A stretch of DNA of 64,000 nucleotides from Rhodovulum adriaticum (GCF_004345735.1 NZ_SLXL01000004.1:124001-188000); one strand, 5' to 3'; counted from the first letter of the stretch, positions 1 to 7,896 are shown. Numbers and translations: made by a program. Notes: generated by a model not told the origin, from the sequence alone.

Positions 1-1
1 C

Positions 2-481
2 GGCGGCATCCTGCTGGGCCGCAACTATCATTTCGAGGTCACCCGTCCCGGCGTGGGCATCTATGGCGGCGATCCCTTCGTCGAGGCCGCGCCGGTGGCC
101 TACCTGTCGCTGCCCGTCATCCAGACCCGCGAGGTCGAGCCGGGCGAAAGCGCCGGTTACGGCTGCACCTGGACCGCCGGGGATACCTGCCGCCTGGCCA
201 CGGTTGCCGCCGGATACGCCGACGGGCTGTTCCGCGCGATGGGCAATCGCGGCCACATGTTCCACGAAGGCGTCCCCTGCCCCATCGTCGGGCGCGTGTC
301 GATGGACCTAATTACCGTCGATATTTCCCACCTGTCGGTGATCCCCGAGGCGCTGGAAATCCTGGGGGCCGATCAGACCGTGGACGATGTGGCCGACGCG
401 GCCGGTACGATCGGGTATGAAATCCTGACCTCCCTTGGGCAACGCTATACCCGCAGCTACGCGGGGGGACCGGGGGCATGA
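2..481 (+). CDS. alr: Alanine racemase, C-terminal part (cut by window start)
   Basis: This is the C-terminal part of a PLP-dependent alanine racemase, which interconverts L- and D-alanine for peptidoglycan. The 5' end lies before base 1; the frame is open from base 2. The RPGVGIYGG segment matches the end of the barrel domain, AGYGCTW matches the region of the second catalytic base (tyrosine), and VGRVSMD lies in the C-terminal beta domain of the family. The stop TGA overlaps the ATG of the following permease gene (ATGA), which suggests co-transcription. Identification is from family motifs. Confidence 0.93.
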   Translation, partial: GGILLGRNYHFEVTRPGVGIYGGDPFVEAAPVAYLSLPVIQTREVEPGESAGYGCTWTAGDTCRLATVAAGYADGLFRAMGNRGHMFHEGVPCPIVGRVSMDLITVDISHLSVIPEALEILGADQTVDDVADAAGTIGYEILTSLGQRYTRSYAGGPGA

Positions 482-1257
482 TCCTGGCGCCCGTCGCCGC
501 GCTTGGCCGCTCGACCCTGTCGGGGCTGGCTGCGCTGGGGCGGATCGGGCTGTTCTGCATCGCCACGCTGGCCGCGCTGGTACGCCCACCCTTCTACATC
601 CGCGAATTCGGCCATGCGCTGTGGACCATCGGCTATAACAGCCTGCCGGTGGTGGGCCTGACCGCTTTTTTCACCGGCGGCGCGCTCGCCTTGCAGATCT
701 ACGAGGGCGGCTCGCGGTTCAACGCGGGGCAGGTCGTGCCCTCTATCGTGGCGATCGGCATGACGCGCGAACTGGGGCCGGTGCTGGGCGCGCTGATGGT
801 GGCCGCCAGGGTGGCCTCTTCCATCGCGGCGGAAATCGGCACGATGAAGGTGACCGAACAGATCGACGCGCTGGTGACGCTGTCCACCGACCCGATGCGC
901 TATCTGACCGTGCCGCGCGTTCTGGCCGCGACCCTGTGCCTGCCGGTGCTGGTGGCGATGGGCGATTCCATCGGGATTTTCGGCGGTTACGTCGTGGGCA
1001 CCGGGCGGCTGGATTTGAATGCCGCCGCCTATCTGGAAAACACCGTCGAGTATCTGGAGCCATGGGACGTGACCTCGGGCCTGATCAAGGGGGCGGTGTT
1101 CGGCTTCATCGTAGCGGTGGTCGGCTGCTATTTCGGAATGAACTCTGGCCGCGGGGCGCAGGGCGTGGGCCGGGCCACGAAATCGGCGGTGGTCACGGCC
1201 TCGGTCCTGATCCTGGCGGCCAACTACCTGCTGACAGAGCTGTTCTTTAGCGCATGA
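478..1257 (+). CDS. MlaE-type ABC transporter permease
   Basis: This 259-residue inner-membrane protein is the permease of an Mla-type phospholipid/lipid transporter that helps maintain outer-membrane lipid asymmetry. Several hydrophobic segments are visible. The MlaE signature MTRELGPVLGALM, followed by ARVASSIAAEIGTM and TEQIDAL, lies at about residues 94-131. It overlaps alr by four bases and its own stop overlaps the ATPase start by four bases, so the three genes are probably translationally coupled. No MlaD-like substrate-binding gene follows immediately, which is a small departure from the classic operon. Confidence 0.93.
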   Translation: MILAPVAALGRSTLSGLAALGRIGLFCIATLAALVRPPFYIREFGHALWTIGYNSLPVVGLTAFFTGGALALQIYEGGSRFNAGQVVPSIVAIGMTRELGPVLGALMVAARVASSIAAEIGTMKVTEQIDALVTLSTDPMRYLTVPRVLAATLCLPVLVAMGDSIGIFGGYVVGTGRLDLNAAAYLENTVEYLEPWDVTSGLIKGAVFGFIVAVVGCYFGMNSGRGAQGVGRATKSAVVTASVLILAANYLLTELFFSA

Positions 1258-2000
1258 TTGAACTTGTCGACCTGCACAAGGCCTTTGGCGCCAACCGGGT
1301 CCTGCGGGGCGTGAACCTGCATGTCCCCAAGGGCAAGAGCATGGTCATCATCGGCGGGTCGGGGACCGGGAAATCGGTTCTGCTGAAGTGCATCCTGGGG
1401 CTGGTCAAACCCGACGCGGGCCAGATCCTGATCCAGGGCAAAGACACGGCCAAGGCCGATCGCGACGCGTTCCTGGCCCGTTTTGGCATGCTGTTCCAGG
1501 GCGGTGCACTGTTCGACAGCCTCAGCGTCTGGCAGAACGTGGCGTTTCGCCTGCTGCGCGGGACACAGAAACGCCCCCGGGCCGAGGCCCGGGAGATCGC
1601 CATCGAAAAACTGCGCCGCGTCGGCCTGAAACCCGAGGTCGCCGACCTGTACCCGGCGGAATTGTCGGGCGGCATGCAGAAACGCGTAGGCCTGGCCCGC
1701 GCCATCGCAGCGGACCCCGAGATCATCTTTTTCGACGAACCCACCACCGGGCTGGACCCGATCATGGCCGGCGTCATCAACGAGCTGATCCGCGAAATCG
1801 TGGTGGAAATGGGCGCCACGGCAATGACCATCACCCATGACATGTCCTCGGTCCGCGCCATCGCCGATGACGTGGCGATGCTGCATGACGGGGTGATCCA
1901 GTGGACCGGGCCGGTCGGCCGGATGGACGCGTCCGGCGACCCCTATCTGGACCAGTTCATCCATGGCCGCGCCGAAGGGCCGATCGAGGCGGTGCGGTAG
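1254..2000 (+). CDS. MlaF-type ABC transporter ATP-binding protein
   Basis: This is the 248-residue ATPase partner of the preceding permease. Walker A GGSGTGKS is at about residues 34-41, the signature LSGGMQKRV at about 137-145 and Walker B EIIFFDEP at about 156-163. The signature with GGMQKR is characteristic of the MlaF group. The start ATG overlaps the permease stop (ATGA). Its stop TAG shares one base with the GTG start of the next gene. Its expected role is to energise lipid movement between the outer and inner membranes. Confidence 0.93.
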   Translation: MIELVDLHKAFGANRVLRGVNLHVPKGKSMVIIGGSGTGKSVLLKCILGLVKPDAGQILIQGKDTAKADRDAFLARFGMLFQGGALFDSLSVWQNVAFRLLRGTQKRPRAEAREIAIEKLRRVGLKPEVADLYPAELSGGMQKRVGLARAIAADPEIIFFDEPTTGLDPIMAGVINELIREIVVEMGATAMTITHDMSSVRAIADDVAMLHDGVIQWTGPVGRMDASGDPYLDQFIHGRAEGPIEAVR

Positions 2001-2440
2001 TGACCTACGCCCTGCGTATCGCCAACCTCGCCCTGCTGATCCTCTTCCCCGTCGCGTGGTTCGCGCCGCTTTTGCGGGCGGGGCTGTTGCCGCTGTTCGG
2101 GCTTTCGGAAATCTCGGTGATTTCGGGGTTGCAGGCGCTGTGGGAAACGGATGTGGCACTGGCGCTTCTGGTCACGCTGTTCGCCCTGTTCGCGCCATAT
2201 CTGAAAACGCTGGGGCTGGCATTGATCCAGTTCGGGCTGGCCTCGCCCCGGTTGCTGCCGGCGCTCCACCTGCTGGGCAAGCTGGCGATGGCGGACGTGT
2301 TCCTGATCGCGCTCTATATCGTGGTGGTCAAGGGCGTGGGGCTGGCGCGGGTGGAAACGGCCTGGGGCCTATACCTGTTTACCGGCTGCATCCTGGCCTC
2401 GCTGACGCTGTCGCTGGTCGAAACGCACCGCAATCGCTGA
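2000..2440 (+). CDS. PqiA-like (paraquat-inducible A) membrane protein
   Basis: This protein of about 146 residues has four hydrophobic segments and resembles the PqiA family of inner-membrane proteins, which work with MCE/Mla-type lipid transport in other bacteria. The start is a GTG at 2000 that overlaps the TAG of the ATPase gene (TAGTG). A longer upstream reading would run far into the ATPase gene and is unlikely. Motifs consistent with the family are the central segment with KLAMADVFLIA and the C-terminal LSLVE. The hairpin at 2451-2485 lies just after the stop and may end this operon. Confidence 0.8.
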   Translation: MTYALRIANLALLILFPVAWFAPLLRAGLLPLFGLSEISVISGLQALWETDVALALLVTLFALFAPYLKTLGLALIQFGLASPRLLPALHLLGKLAMADVFLIALYIVVVKGVGLARVETAWGLYLFTGCILASLTLSLVETHRNR

Positions 2441-2450
2441 GCCGGAAAAG

Positions 2451-2485
2451 AAAAACGCCGTGGGAGGGAGGGCCCACGGCGTTTT
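2451..2485 (-). terminator. Strong hairpin terminator facing the minus strand
   Basis: A 13-bp perfect stem (AAAACGCCGTGGG / CCCACGGCGTTTT) encloses an 8-base loop. On the minus strand it is followed by TTTTTCTTTT, an intrinsic-terminator arrangement, and the loop reads CCCTCCCT. On the plus strand it follows the PqiA-like gene and ends in only four T, so it may also act weakly in that direction. I take it as the 3' end of the candidate small RNA described next. Confidence 0.85.
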
Positions 2486-2595
2486 GATACTTGGCGCGTC
2501 GGGAGGGAGGGCCCTCGGCGCCTGGGAAACCTGTGTTGGGAAAAGACACAGGGATCGCCTGCAGGGTGTTTTCTACAGGTTGGGAAAGCCTGTAG
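2451..2595 (-). ncRNA. Candidate multi-hairpin small RNA with pyrimidine loops
   Basis: Reading the minus strand, four hairpins follow one another. H1 (2595-2573) has a 7-bp stem and loop CTTTCCCAA. H2 (2552-2530) has a 7-bp stem and loop CTTTTCCCA. H3 (2522-2493) is imperfect with a CCCTCCCT loop. H4 (2485-2452) is a terminator with the same CCCTCCCT loop. Loops rich in CCUCC-like sequence are known from the Rhodobacteraceae 'cuckoo'/CcsR small RNAs, which carry an anti-Shine-Dalgarno-like CCUCCUCCC in two stem-loops. This copy differs in loop sequence and has two additional UUCCC loops. The 5' end is not certain; a possible promoter lies at 2589-2617. It could also be a processed 3' UTR of the VWA gene that ends at 2662. 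Confidence 0.6.
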
Positions 2596-2617
2596 CGCCG
2601 CAAACGATGAATGTCAA
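2589..2617 (-). promoter_or_regulatory. Possible sigma-70-type promoter for the hairpin RNA
   Basis: On the minus strand TTGACA (2617-2612) is followed after 17 bases by TACAGG (2594-2589). The -35 is perfect and the -10 is poor. The -10 would overlap the first hairpin stem, so transcription would begin inside H1. This makes the promoter uncertain, and processing from the upstream gene is an alternative. Confidence 0.3.
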
Positions 2618-2642
2618 ATGCACCTTTAGGCGTGCGACCACC

Positions 2643-2656
2643 TTGATCCAGATCAA
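2643..2656. promoter_or_regulatory. Perfect FNR/FnrL box
   Basis: TTGATCCAGATCAA matches the FNR consensus TTGAT-N4-ATCAA exactly and is palindromic. It lies just after the stop of the VWA gene (2662) and upstream of the hairpin RNA as read on the minus strand. If the promoter at 2589-2617 is right, its centre is about 67 bases upstream of the start, a distance used by some FNR-activated promoters. No protein gene start lies close downstream on either strand. Confidence 0.65.
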
Positions 2657-2661
2657 ATAGG

Positions 2662-3921
2662 TCAGGAATGTCGCAATTGCCGGATCAAACGGTCCCGCTC
2701 GCCGCTGTCATGGGCGCTGGACAGGGCTGCGGCCAGGTCCTCGATCACCTGGATCGAATGGCCCGCGCGAAAGCAATCCACATGGGGCAGCATCGCGCGA
2801 ATGCCGCGCGCCCTGGGGGCAAAGCCGTCCCAACGCAGCAGCGGGTTGATCCATACCAGCCGCCGGGCAGACAGGTGCAGGCGTTCCATCTCGGGGGCCA
2901 GGCGGCCGCCCTCGTCCCGGTCCAGCCCGTCGGTAATCAGTAACACCACCGCGCCCGTACCCAGCACCCGCCGCGACCAGTCGCGGTTGAAGGCATGCAC
3001 CGCCCCCGCGATCCGCGTGCCGCCCTCCCAGTCCGGGGCCTGCGCGCCTGCCGCGGCCAGGGCCGCATCGACATCGCGGGTGGCCAGCGTGCGGGTGATG
3101 TTGGTCAGACGCGTGCCAAAGGTAAAGGCATGCACCCTGGCCCAGCCCGCGCCCTGGGTATTGGCCACCGCATGCACGAAATGCAGCACCATGCGGGAAT
3201 AGGCCGACATGGACCCAGAGATGTCGCACAGCACCACAAGGTTCGGCCAACGGGTGCGCCTGTTCTTTTGCGCGAAATCGCGGATCTCGCCGCCCTGACG
3301 CAACGCGGACCGCATTGTGCCGCGCCAGTCGGGCAGCTTGCCATGGGGGGCGGAACGGGTGCGCCGGGTGCGGATCGGCGGAACGGGCAGGCGCAGCTTG
3401 GCCAGCATGCGCTTGGCTTCGGCGACCTCGGCGGTGCTCATCTGTTCGAAATCGAGGGTCTTGAGCCGTTCGCGCGCCGATTGGGTCTGCTGGGCGTTGA
3501 TCTCGATCTCTTCGCCCGCCTCGGCGTCGGGCAGGTCCGGCAGGTCGCGTTCCACCCCGTCCAGCAACGCCTCGGCGGCGCGCTTCTCGGCGGCGCGGGC
3601 GGTGCGTTCCTCGGCCACGCCGCGCATCGCGGGCAGCATCATGCTCATCATGTGTTCCAGGAACCGCGGATCGCGCCAGTAAAGCCGGAACACCTGGTCG
3701 AACACCTGCCGGTGTTCGGGGCGCGACAGGAAACAGGCGGCGAGCGTGTGGTAGAAATCGCCGCGTTCCGAAAACCCCGCCGCCTCGACCGCGCGGATCG
3801 CGTCGATCGCCCGGCCCGGCCCCACCGGCAGCCCCGCCTTGCGCAGGGCGCGCGCAAAGTGAAGGATGTTGTGGGACAGCTTGCCGTCGTCGGGGATGTC
3901 GAGGCGGGACAGGTCAGCCAT
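2662..3921 (-). CDS. VWA-domain protein, CoxE-like
   Basis: This protein of about 419 residues has a C-terminal von Willebrand A domain. The metal-binding DISGS (MIDAS) motif is at about residues 233-237, preceded by a charged, helical region. Proteins of this type pair with MoxR AAA ATPases and are thought to act as chaperones for metal-centre or complex assembly. The start at 3921 (MADLSRLD) is chosen because the 24 residues that could precede it come from an intergenic palindrome. The MoxR gene lies directly upstream. No molybdenum hydroxylase or gas vesicle gene is nearby, so the client is unknown. Confidence 0.85.
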   Translation of the reverse strand: MADLSRLDIPDDGKLSHNILHFARALRKAGLPVGPGRAIDAIRAVEAAGFSERGDFYHTLAACFLSRPEHRQVFDQVFRLYWRDPRFLEHMMSMMLPAMRGVAEERTARAAEKRAAEALLDGVERDLPDLPDAEAGEEIEINAQQTQSARERLKTLDFEQMSTAEVAEAKRMLAKLRLPVPPIRTRRTRSAPHGKLPDWRGTMRSALRQGGEIRDFAQKNRRTRWPNLVVLCDISGSMSAYSRMVLHFVHAVANTQGAGWARVHAFTFGTRLTNITRTLATRDVDAALAAAGAQAPDWEGGTRIAGAVHAFNRDWSRRVLGTGAVVLLITDGLDRDEGGRLAPEMERLHLSARRLVWINPLLRWDGFAPRARGIRAMLPHVDCFRAGHSIQVIEDLAAALSSAHDSGERDRLIRQLRHS

Positions 3922-3935
3922 GGCAAACCGCCCGC

Positions 3936-4002
3936 AGGATGGAGAGACCGGGGGGCCGTCTGCCCCCCAGCCACCCCGAGGATATTTTTCCAAAGCAGGA
4001 CA
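3936..4002 (+). repeat. Rhodobacteraceae intergenic palindrome, copy 1
   Basis: A GGGGGGCCG...CCCCCC palindrome is followed by CCCCGAGGATATTTTTCCAA. The layout of G/C palindrome, CCCC-G-GG(T/A)TATTT and CCAA(A/G) matches copies at 21604-21670 and, in part, 9873-9902. It lies between the MoxR-like and VWA genes. Such elements are common in this family; their function is unknown to me. Confidence 0.65.
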
Positions 4003-4011
4003 TGGGACCGC

Positions 4012-4935
4012 TCAGCCGGGGGCGAGCTCGGCGCGGACCTCGTCGAGCAGGCGCTTGGCCTCGGACCCCTCGATCCGCTGGATATCGTCCTGATATTTCA
4101 AAAGCGCCCCGATCGTGTCGGCGATGACCTGCGGGGAAAGGTCGATCACGTCCAGCGCCAGCAGGCATTTCGCCCAGTCGATGGTTTCGGCCACGCCGGG
4201 TTTCTTGAACAGATCCTCGGTACGCAGTTTCTGCACGAAGGCCACGATTTCCCGGCTCAGGGTTTCGGCCGCCTCGGGCGCGCGGGCGTGCAGGATATCA
4301 AGTTCGCGCGCGAAGTCGGGATAATCCACCCAGTGGTAAAGGCAGCGCCGTTTCAGCGCGTCGTGCACCTCGCGCGTGCGGTTGGATGTGAGGATAACGA
4401 TGGGGGGATGGGGCGCGCGGACGGTGCCGAGTTCGGGGATCGTGACCTGAAAGTCGGACAGCGCCTCCAGCAGGAAGGCCTCGAAGGGTTCGTCGGTGCG
4501 GTCGAGTTCGTCGATCAGCAGGACGGGCGGTCCCGCAGCCTGGGGCCGCATGGCCTGCAAGAGGGGGCGTTCGATCAGGTAGCGGTCGGTGAACAGCTCG
4601 TCCTTCAGGGCATCGCGGTCGGCGCCCGGCCCTTCGAAGCCCACGGCCTCGGCGGTGCGGATGGCGATCATCTGTTCGGCGAAGTTCCATTCGTAGACGG
4701 CACTGGCGGCGTCCAGCCCCTCGTAGCATTGCATGCGGATCAGGCGGCGCCCCAGCCCGGCGGCGATGGCCTTGGCGATTTCGGTCTTGCCGGTGCCCGG
4801 CTCCCCCTCCAGAAACAGGGGCCGGCCCAGGCGCAATGCCAGGAACACAACCGTCCCCAAGGCGCGCCCGCAGACGTAATCCTGTCCGTCCAGCATTCCC
4901 TGAACGGCATCGATCGAGCCGATCCTGTCATCCAT
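4012..4935 (-). CDS. MoxR-family AAA ATPase
   Basis: This is an AAA+ ATPase of about 307 residues. Walker A GEPGTGKT is at about 44-51 and Walker B PVLLIDEL at about 137-144, followed by the TSNRTR sensor segment. MoxR proteins act with VWA proteins as chaperone-like remodelers. The start at 4935 (MDDRIGS) is preceded by GGGAGGAC, a good ribosome-binding site, on the minus strand. It lies upstream of the VWA gene on the same strand with the palindrome at 3936-4002 between them, so the two are probably co-expressed. Confidence 0.88.
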   Translation of the reverse strand: MDDRIGSIDAVQGMLDGQDYVCGRALGTVVFLALRLGRPLFLEGEPGTGKTEIAKAIAAGLGRRLIRMQCYEGLDAASAVYEWNFAEQMIAIRTAEAVGFEGPGADRDALKDELFTDRYLIERPLLQAMRPQAAGPPVLLIDELDRTDEPFEAFLLEALSDFQVTIPELGTVRAPHPPIVILTSNRTREVHDALKRRCLYHWVDYPDFARELDILHARAPEAAETLSREIVAFVQKLRTEDLFKKPGVAETIDWAKCLLALDVIDLSPQVIADTIGALLKYQDDIQRIEGSEAKRLLDEVRAELAPG

Positions 4936-5044
4936 ATCCCGTCCTCCCTGCCCCAAGAACTGCACGGGCGAAACCCTGGGTCAAGCCTTGGCGCTTGCCT
5001 TGCCGGCCCAGGCGTGGCTGAGTGGCGGGAAAGGAGTTTCGCCC

Positions 5045-5665
5045 ATGCCCCTGGATCTGTGGTTCGCGTTTCTTGCTGCCTCTATGGTGTTGCTGATCAT
5101 TCCCGGGCCGACGATCCTGCTGGTTCTGTCCTATGCGCTGAGCCAGGGGCGGCGGGTTGCGGTGGCCATGGCACTGGGGGTGGCCCTTGGCGACCTGATC
5201 GCGATGAGCGCCTCTCTGGCCGGGCTGGGGGCGCTGGTGCTGGCCTCGGCCACGCTGTTCACGGTCCTGAAATGGGTGGGGGCCGCCTATCTGCTGTATC
5301 TGGGCATCAAGCTGTGGCGCACGCCGCCGGTGCTGGCCGACACGGTCGATCCGGCGCCGCGCCCGGCGCGCACCATCTTTGCCCATGCGGCGGCGGTGAC
5401 GGCGCTGAATCCGAAATCCATCGCCTTCTTCATCGCCTTCGTGCCGCAGTTCCTGCGCCCCGAGGCGCCGCTTGGCCCGCAATTCGCCATTTTGATCGCC
5501 AGTTTCGTGACGCTGGCCGCGGCCAACGCGCTGGCCTATGCGCTGTTGGCCGACCGGCTGCGCACGCAAATCCGCCGCCCGGCCGTCCTGCGCGCGATGA
5601 GCCGGGCGGGCGGCGGCGCGCTGGTGGGCATGGCGGCCCTGACGGCAACCACCTCTCGCGGTTGA
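5045..5665 (+). CDS. LysE-family amino-acid exporter
   Basis: This membrane protein of 206 residues belongs to the LysE/RhtB translocator family, which exports amino acids or derivatives. The N-terminal helix with IPGPTILLVLSYALSQG and the following ALGVALGDL segment are family hallmarks, and NPKSIAFFIAFVPQF marks the central region. About six membrane spans are expected. The start at 5045 is chosen because it begins at the first membrane helix and is preceded by AAAGGAG about ten bases upstream. The substrate cannot be told from sequence. Confidence 0.88.
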   Translation: MPLDLWFAFLAASMVLLIIPGPTILLVLSYALSQGRRVAVAMALGVALGDLIAMSASLAGLGALVLASATLFTVLKWVGAAYLLYLGIKLWRTPPVLADTVDPAPRPARTIFAHAAAVTALNPKSIAFFIAFVPQFLRPEAPLGPQFAILIASFVTLAAANALAYALLADRLRTQIRRPAVLRAMSRAGGGALVGMAALTATTSRG

Positions 5666-5805
5666 GCACGGCCCGCGAATATCCCGAAATCCCCCCGCGC
5701 GTATCGAAATTCTGCCCCAATGCCGGGGCACACCGGACAGACGGTCAGGCGGGTTCCGGGCGCGACCCCGACCCGCTAGACTGTGCAGAGTCGAGGGGAG
5801 AGCGG

Positions 5806-6747
5806 ATGGACGACCAGGCCGGGATGGAACTCGTGCGGGCGCACTGGCAGGATCTGCTGCCAGGCATCGATGCCGGGGCGGTGCTGGAACCGCTGGGCAC
5901 CGATCACGCCGCGATTCTGGCCCGGGATGAGCCCGTGCTGCTGGTCACATTTGAGGATGCCGCGACACTGGGCGGGGCGCGCGCCGACGGGGCGCCGCTG
6001 GCCGCCACCCTGACCGAGGCCGCGGGCTGGTCGCGCCTGACGCTGGTGGCCCGGGAACGCACATGGTTCCGCGACCCCGACGTCTATGCCTATTTCGACC
6101 AGCTGGTGGATGAGGGTTTCTTCGACGAATTCGACCGGGTGGTGTTCTACGGCACGGGCATGTGCGGTTACGCGGCGGCGGCCTTTTCGGTCGCGGCCCC
6201 CGGCGCGACGGTGATCGTGCTGAACCCGCAGGCCACCCTGACCCCCGAGATCGCGGGATGGGACGACCGCTTTCGCACGGACAGGCGCCGGGATTTCACC
6301 ACCCGCTACGGCTATGCCCCGGCGATGGCCGAGGCCGCCGCGCAGGTTTTCGTGATCCACGACCCAACCGCGCCAGAAAACGCCATGCATGCCGCGCTGT
6401 TTTCCGCTGCGAATGTCACTCGGGTACGGGCGCCGCGAACGGGACACGCTATCGAAACACAGCTGATGGACATGGGCGTACTGCCCGAACTGATCGACGC
6501 CGCGGGCGAGGGTCAGCTCAGTGCCCTGGTCTTTCACCGGCTGTTCCGCGCGCGCCGCCGTCACATGCCCTACCTGCGCAGCCTGCTGGCCCAGTTGCAG
6601 ACCGATGGCCAGATCTGGCGCGCGGCGCTGGTTTGCCGGCACGCGGTGCGCGAACGCAGTTCGCCGCGCTTCCGCAGGCGCCTGGAGAAACTGGAACAGC
6701 AACTGGCGGCAACCGGCCGCAGCCTGCCCCCCGATCCCCAGGCCTGA
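5806..6747 (+). CDS. Uncharacterised Rhodobacteraceae protein
   Basis: This 313-residue protein probably has an alpha/beta fold. The central YGTGMCGYAAAAFSVAAPG segment looks like a nucleophile-elbow or nucleotide-binding turn, followed by VIVLNPQATL and a conserved-looking RRDFTTRYGY. The last 80 residues are basic and helical. Relatives in this family are, as I recall, often labelled phosphoadenosine phosphosulfate reductase, but I see no reductase motif such as the C-terminal ECGLH, so I do not adopt that name. The start ATG follows GGGGAGAGC. It reads toward phnM, so the two genes converge. Confidence 0.7.
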   Translation: MDDQAGMELVRAHWQDLLPGIDAGAVLEPLGTDHAAILARDEPVLLVTFEDAATLGGARADGAPLAATLTEAAGWSRLTLVARERTWFRDPDVYAYFDQLVDEGFFDEFDRVVFYGTGMCGYAAAAFSVAAPGATVIVLNPQATLTPEIAGWDDRFRTDRRRDFTTRYGYAPAMAEAAAQVFVIHDPTAPENAMHAALFSAANVTRVRAPRTGHAIETQLMDMGVLPELIDAAGEGQLSALVFHRLFRARRRHMPYLRSLLAQLQTDGQIWRAALVCRHAVRERSSPRFRRRLEKLEQQLAATGRSLPPDPQA

Positions 6748-6756
6748 GGCACGCAC

Positions 6757-7896
6757 CTACCCCACGCGCAGGCCCTGGACCCAGGTGCCGCGGACGACGG
6801 GCGCCCCCTCCAGCCGCGTCACGCGGATCAGGTCGGCGCGGGCACCCACCTCCAGACGGCCGCGATCGGCCAGGCCAACCGCATCGGCCGGGGCGCGTGT
6901 GACCGTGGCAATGCCACGCGCCATGTCGCCCCACAGATCGCCCAGCATCACCGCCGCCATCAACAGCGCCGCCGGCACGTAATCCGAGGATACGATGTCC
7001 AGCAGATCGGCCTCGGCCAGGTCGCGTGCGGCCACGTTGCCCGAATGCGACCCGCCCCGGATCAGGTTCGGCGCCCCCATCATCACCGCGATGCCGTGAT
7101 CGTGGCAGGCCTGGGCAGCCTCGCGCGTCGTGGGGAACTCGGCCAGGCGGATGCCATGGGCCGCCGAGGTGGCAACATGGTCGGCCGTTGTGTCGTCATG
7201 GCTGGCCAGGATCGCGCCGTAGCGCCCAGCCTCGGCCACGGCCACGCGTTCATGGGCGTCGCCATGGCGGGCGCGCAGTTCCTGCAAGGTGGCGACATGT
7301 TCGATGAACTCGGCCTCGGTCATGTTGTTCTTGCCCATGACATAGGCCTTCAGCTTTGACACATCGCGGAACTGCCGCTGCCCGGGCGTGTGGTCCATCA
7401 GACTGACGATGCCCACCCGATCCTCGGGGCCAAAGGCGGCCATTTCCTCGGTCAGGGTTTCGGAACAGACCTCGGCCCGCAGGTGCAGGAAGTGACTGAT
7501 CCGCAGCGCCGCCCGTGCCCGCAGGTCCAGCAACTCGCTGGCCAACTGGCGGGCATAGGGATCATAGCGGCTTTTCCCCGAGGGGATCGACCCCACCCGC
7601 ATCGCATCGAAAACGGTGGTGATGCCGACGCTGGCCAGTTCCGCGTCATGGGCAACGATCGCGCTGGCATGGGGCCAGTCGACACCGGGGCGCGGCTGGA
7701 TGTGACGTTCCAGGTTGTCGGTATGCAGCTCGATCAGGCCGGGACACAGCATGTCGCCACCGCAATCGATTGCACCGGCGGGCACGCCCGCGCCCAACGC
7801 GATGTCCGCGATTCGCCCCCCTTGCACCCTGATCGAACCCATCACGGTTTCACCGGGCAGGACGAGGGTCGCATTGGCAAGCACAAGATCAGACAT
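6757..7896 (-). CDS. phnM: PhnM, ribose 1-methylphosphonate 5-triphosphate diphosphatase
   Basis: This 379-residue amidohydrolase-superfamily enzyme removes pyrophosphate from alpha-D-ribose 1-methylphosphonate 5-triphosphate in the carbon-phosphorus lyase pathway. The LIELHTDNLERH segment carries the family metal-binding site. It is followed by PRPGVDWPH and, later, MGAPNLIRGGSHSGN and SSDYVP. Length is as expected. The gene stands apart from phnGHIJKLN because the DUF1045 gene lies divergently upstream of it. A second, more divergent PhnM-like gene is at 14843-16024; this copy keeps the standard HTDN motif and is the likely main enzyme. Confidence 0.95.
   Translation of the reverse strand: MSDLVLANATLVLPGETVMGSIRVQGGRIADIALGAGVPAGAIDCGGDMLCPGLIELHTDNLERHIQPRPGVDWPHASAIVAHDAELASVGITTVFDAMRVGSIPSGKSRYDPYARQLASELLDLRARAALRISHFLHLRAEVCSETLTEEMAAFGPEDRVGIVSLMDHTPGQRQFRDVSKLKAYVMGKNNMTEAEFIEHVATLQELRARHGDAHERVAVAEAGRYGAILASHDDTTADHVATSAAHGIRLAEFPTTREAAQACHDHGIAVMMGAPNLIRGGSHSGNVAARDLAEADLLDIVSSDYVPAALLMAAVMLGDLWGDMARGIATVTRAPADAVGLADRGRLEVGARADLIRVTRLEGAPVVRGTWVQGLRVG

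Noticed and set aside
2995-6747. Very long plus-strand open frame antisense to the VWA and MoxR genes
   Set aside because: It runs opposite to two well-supported genes, includes the LysE gene in another frame, and is coding only from 5806 on. Open antisense frames are expected in high-GC DNA.
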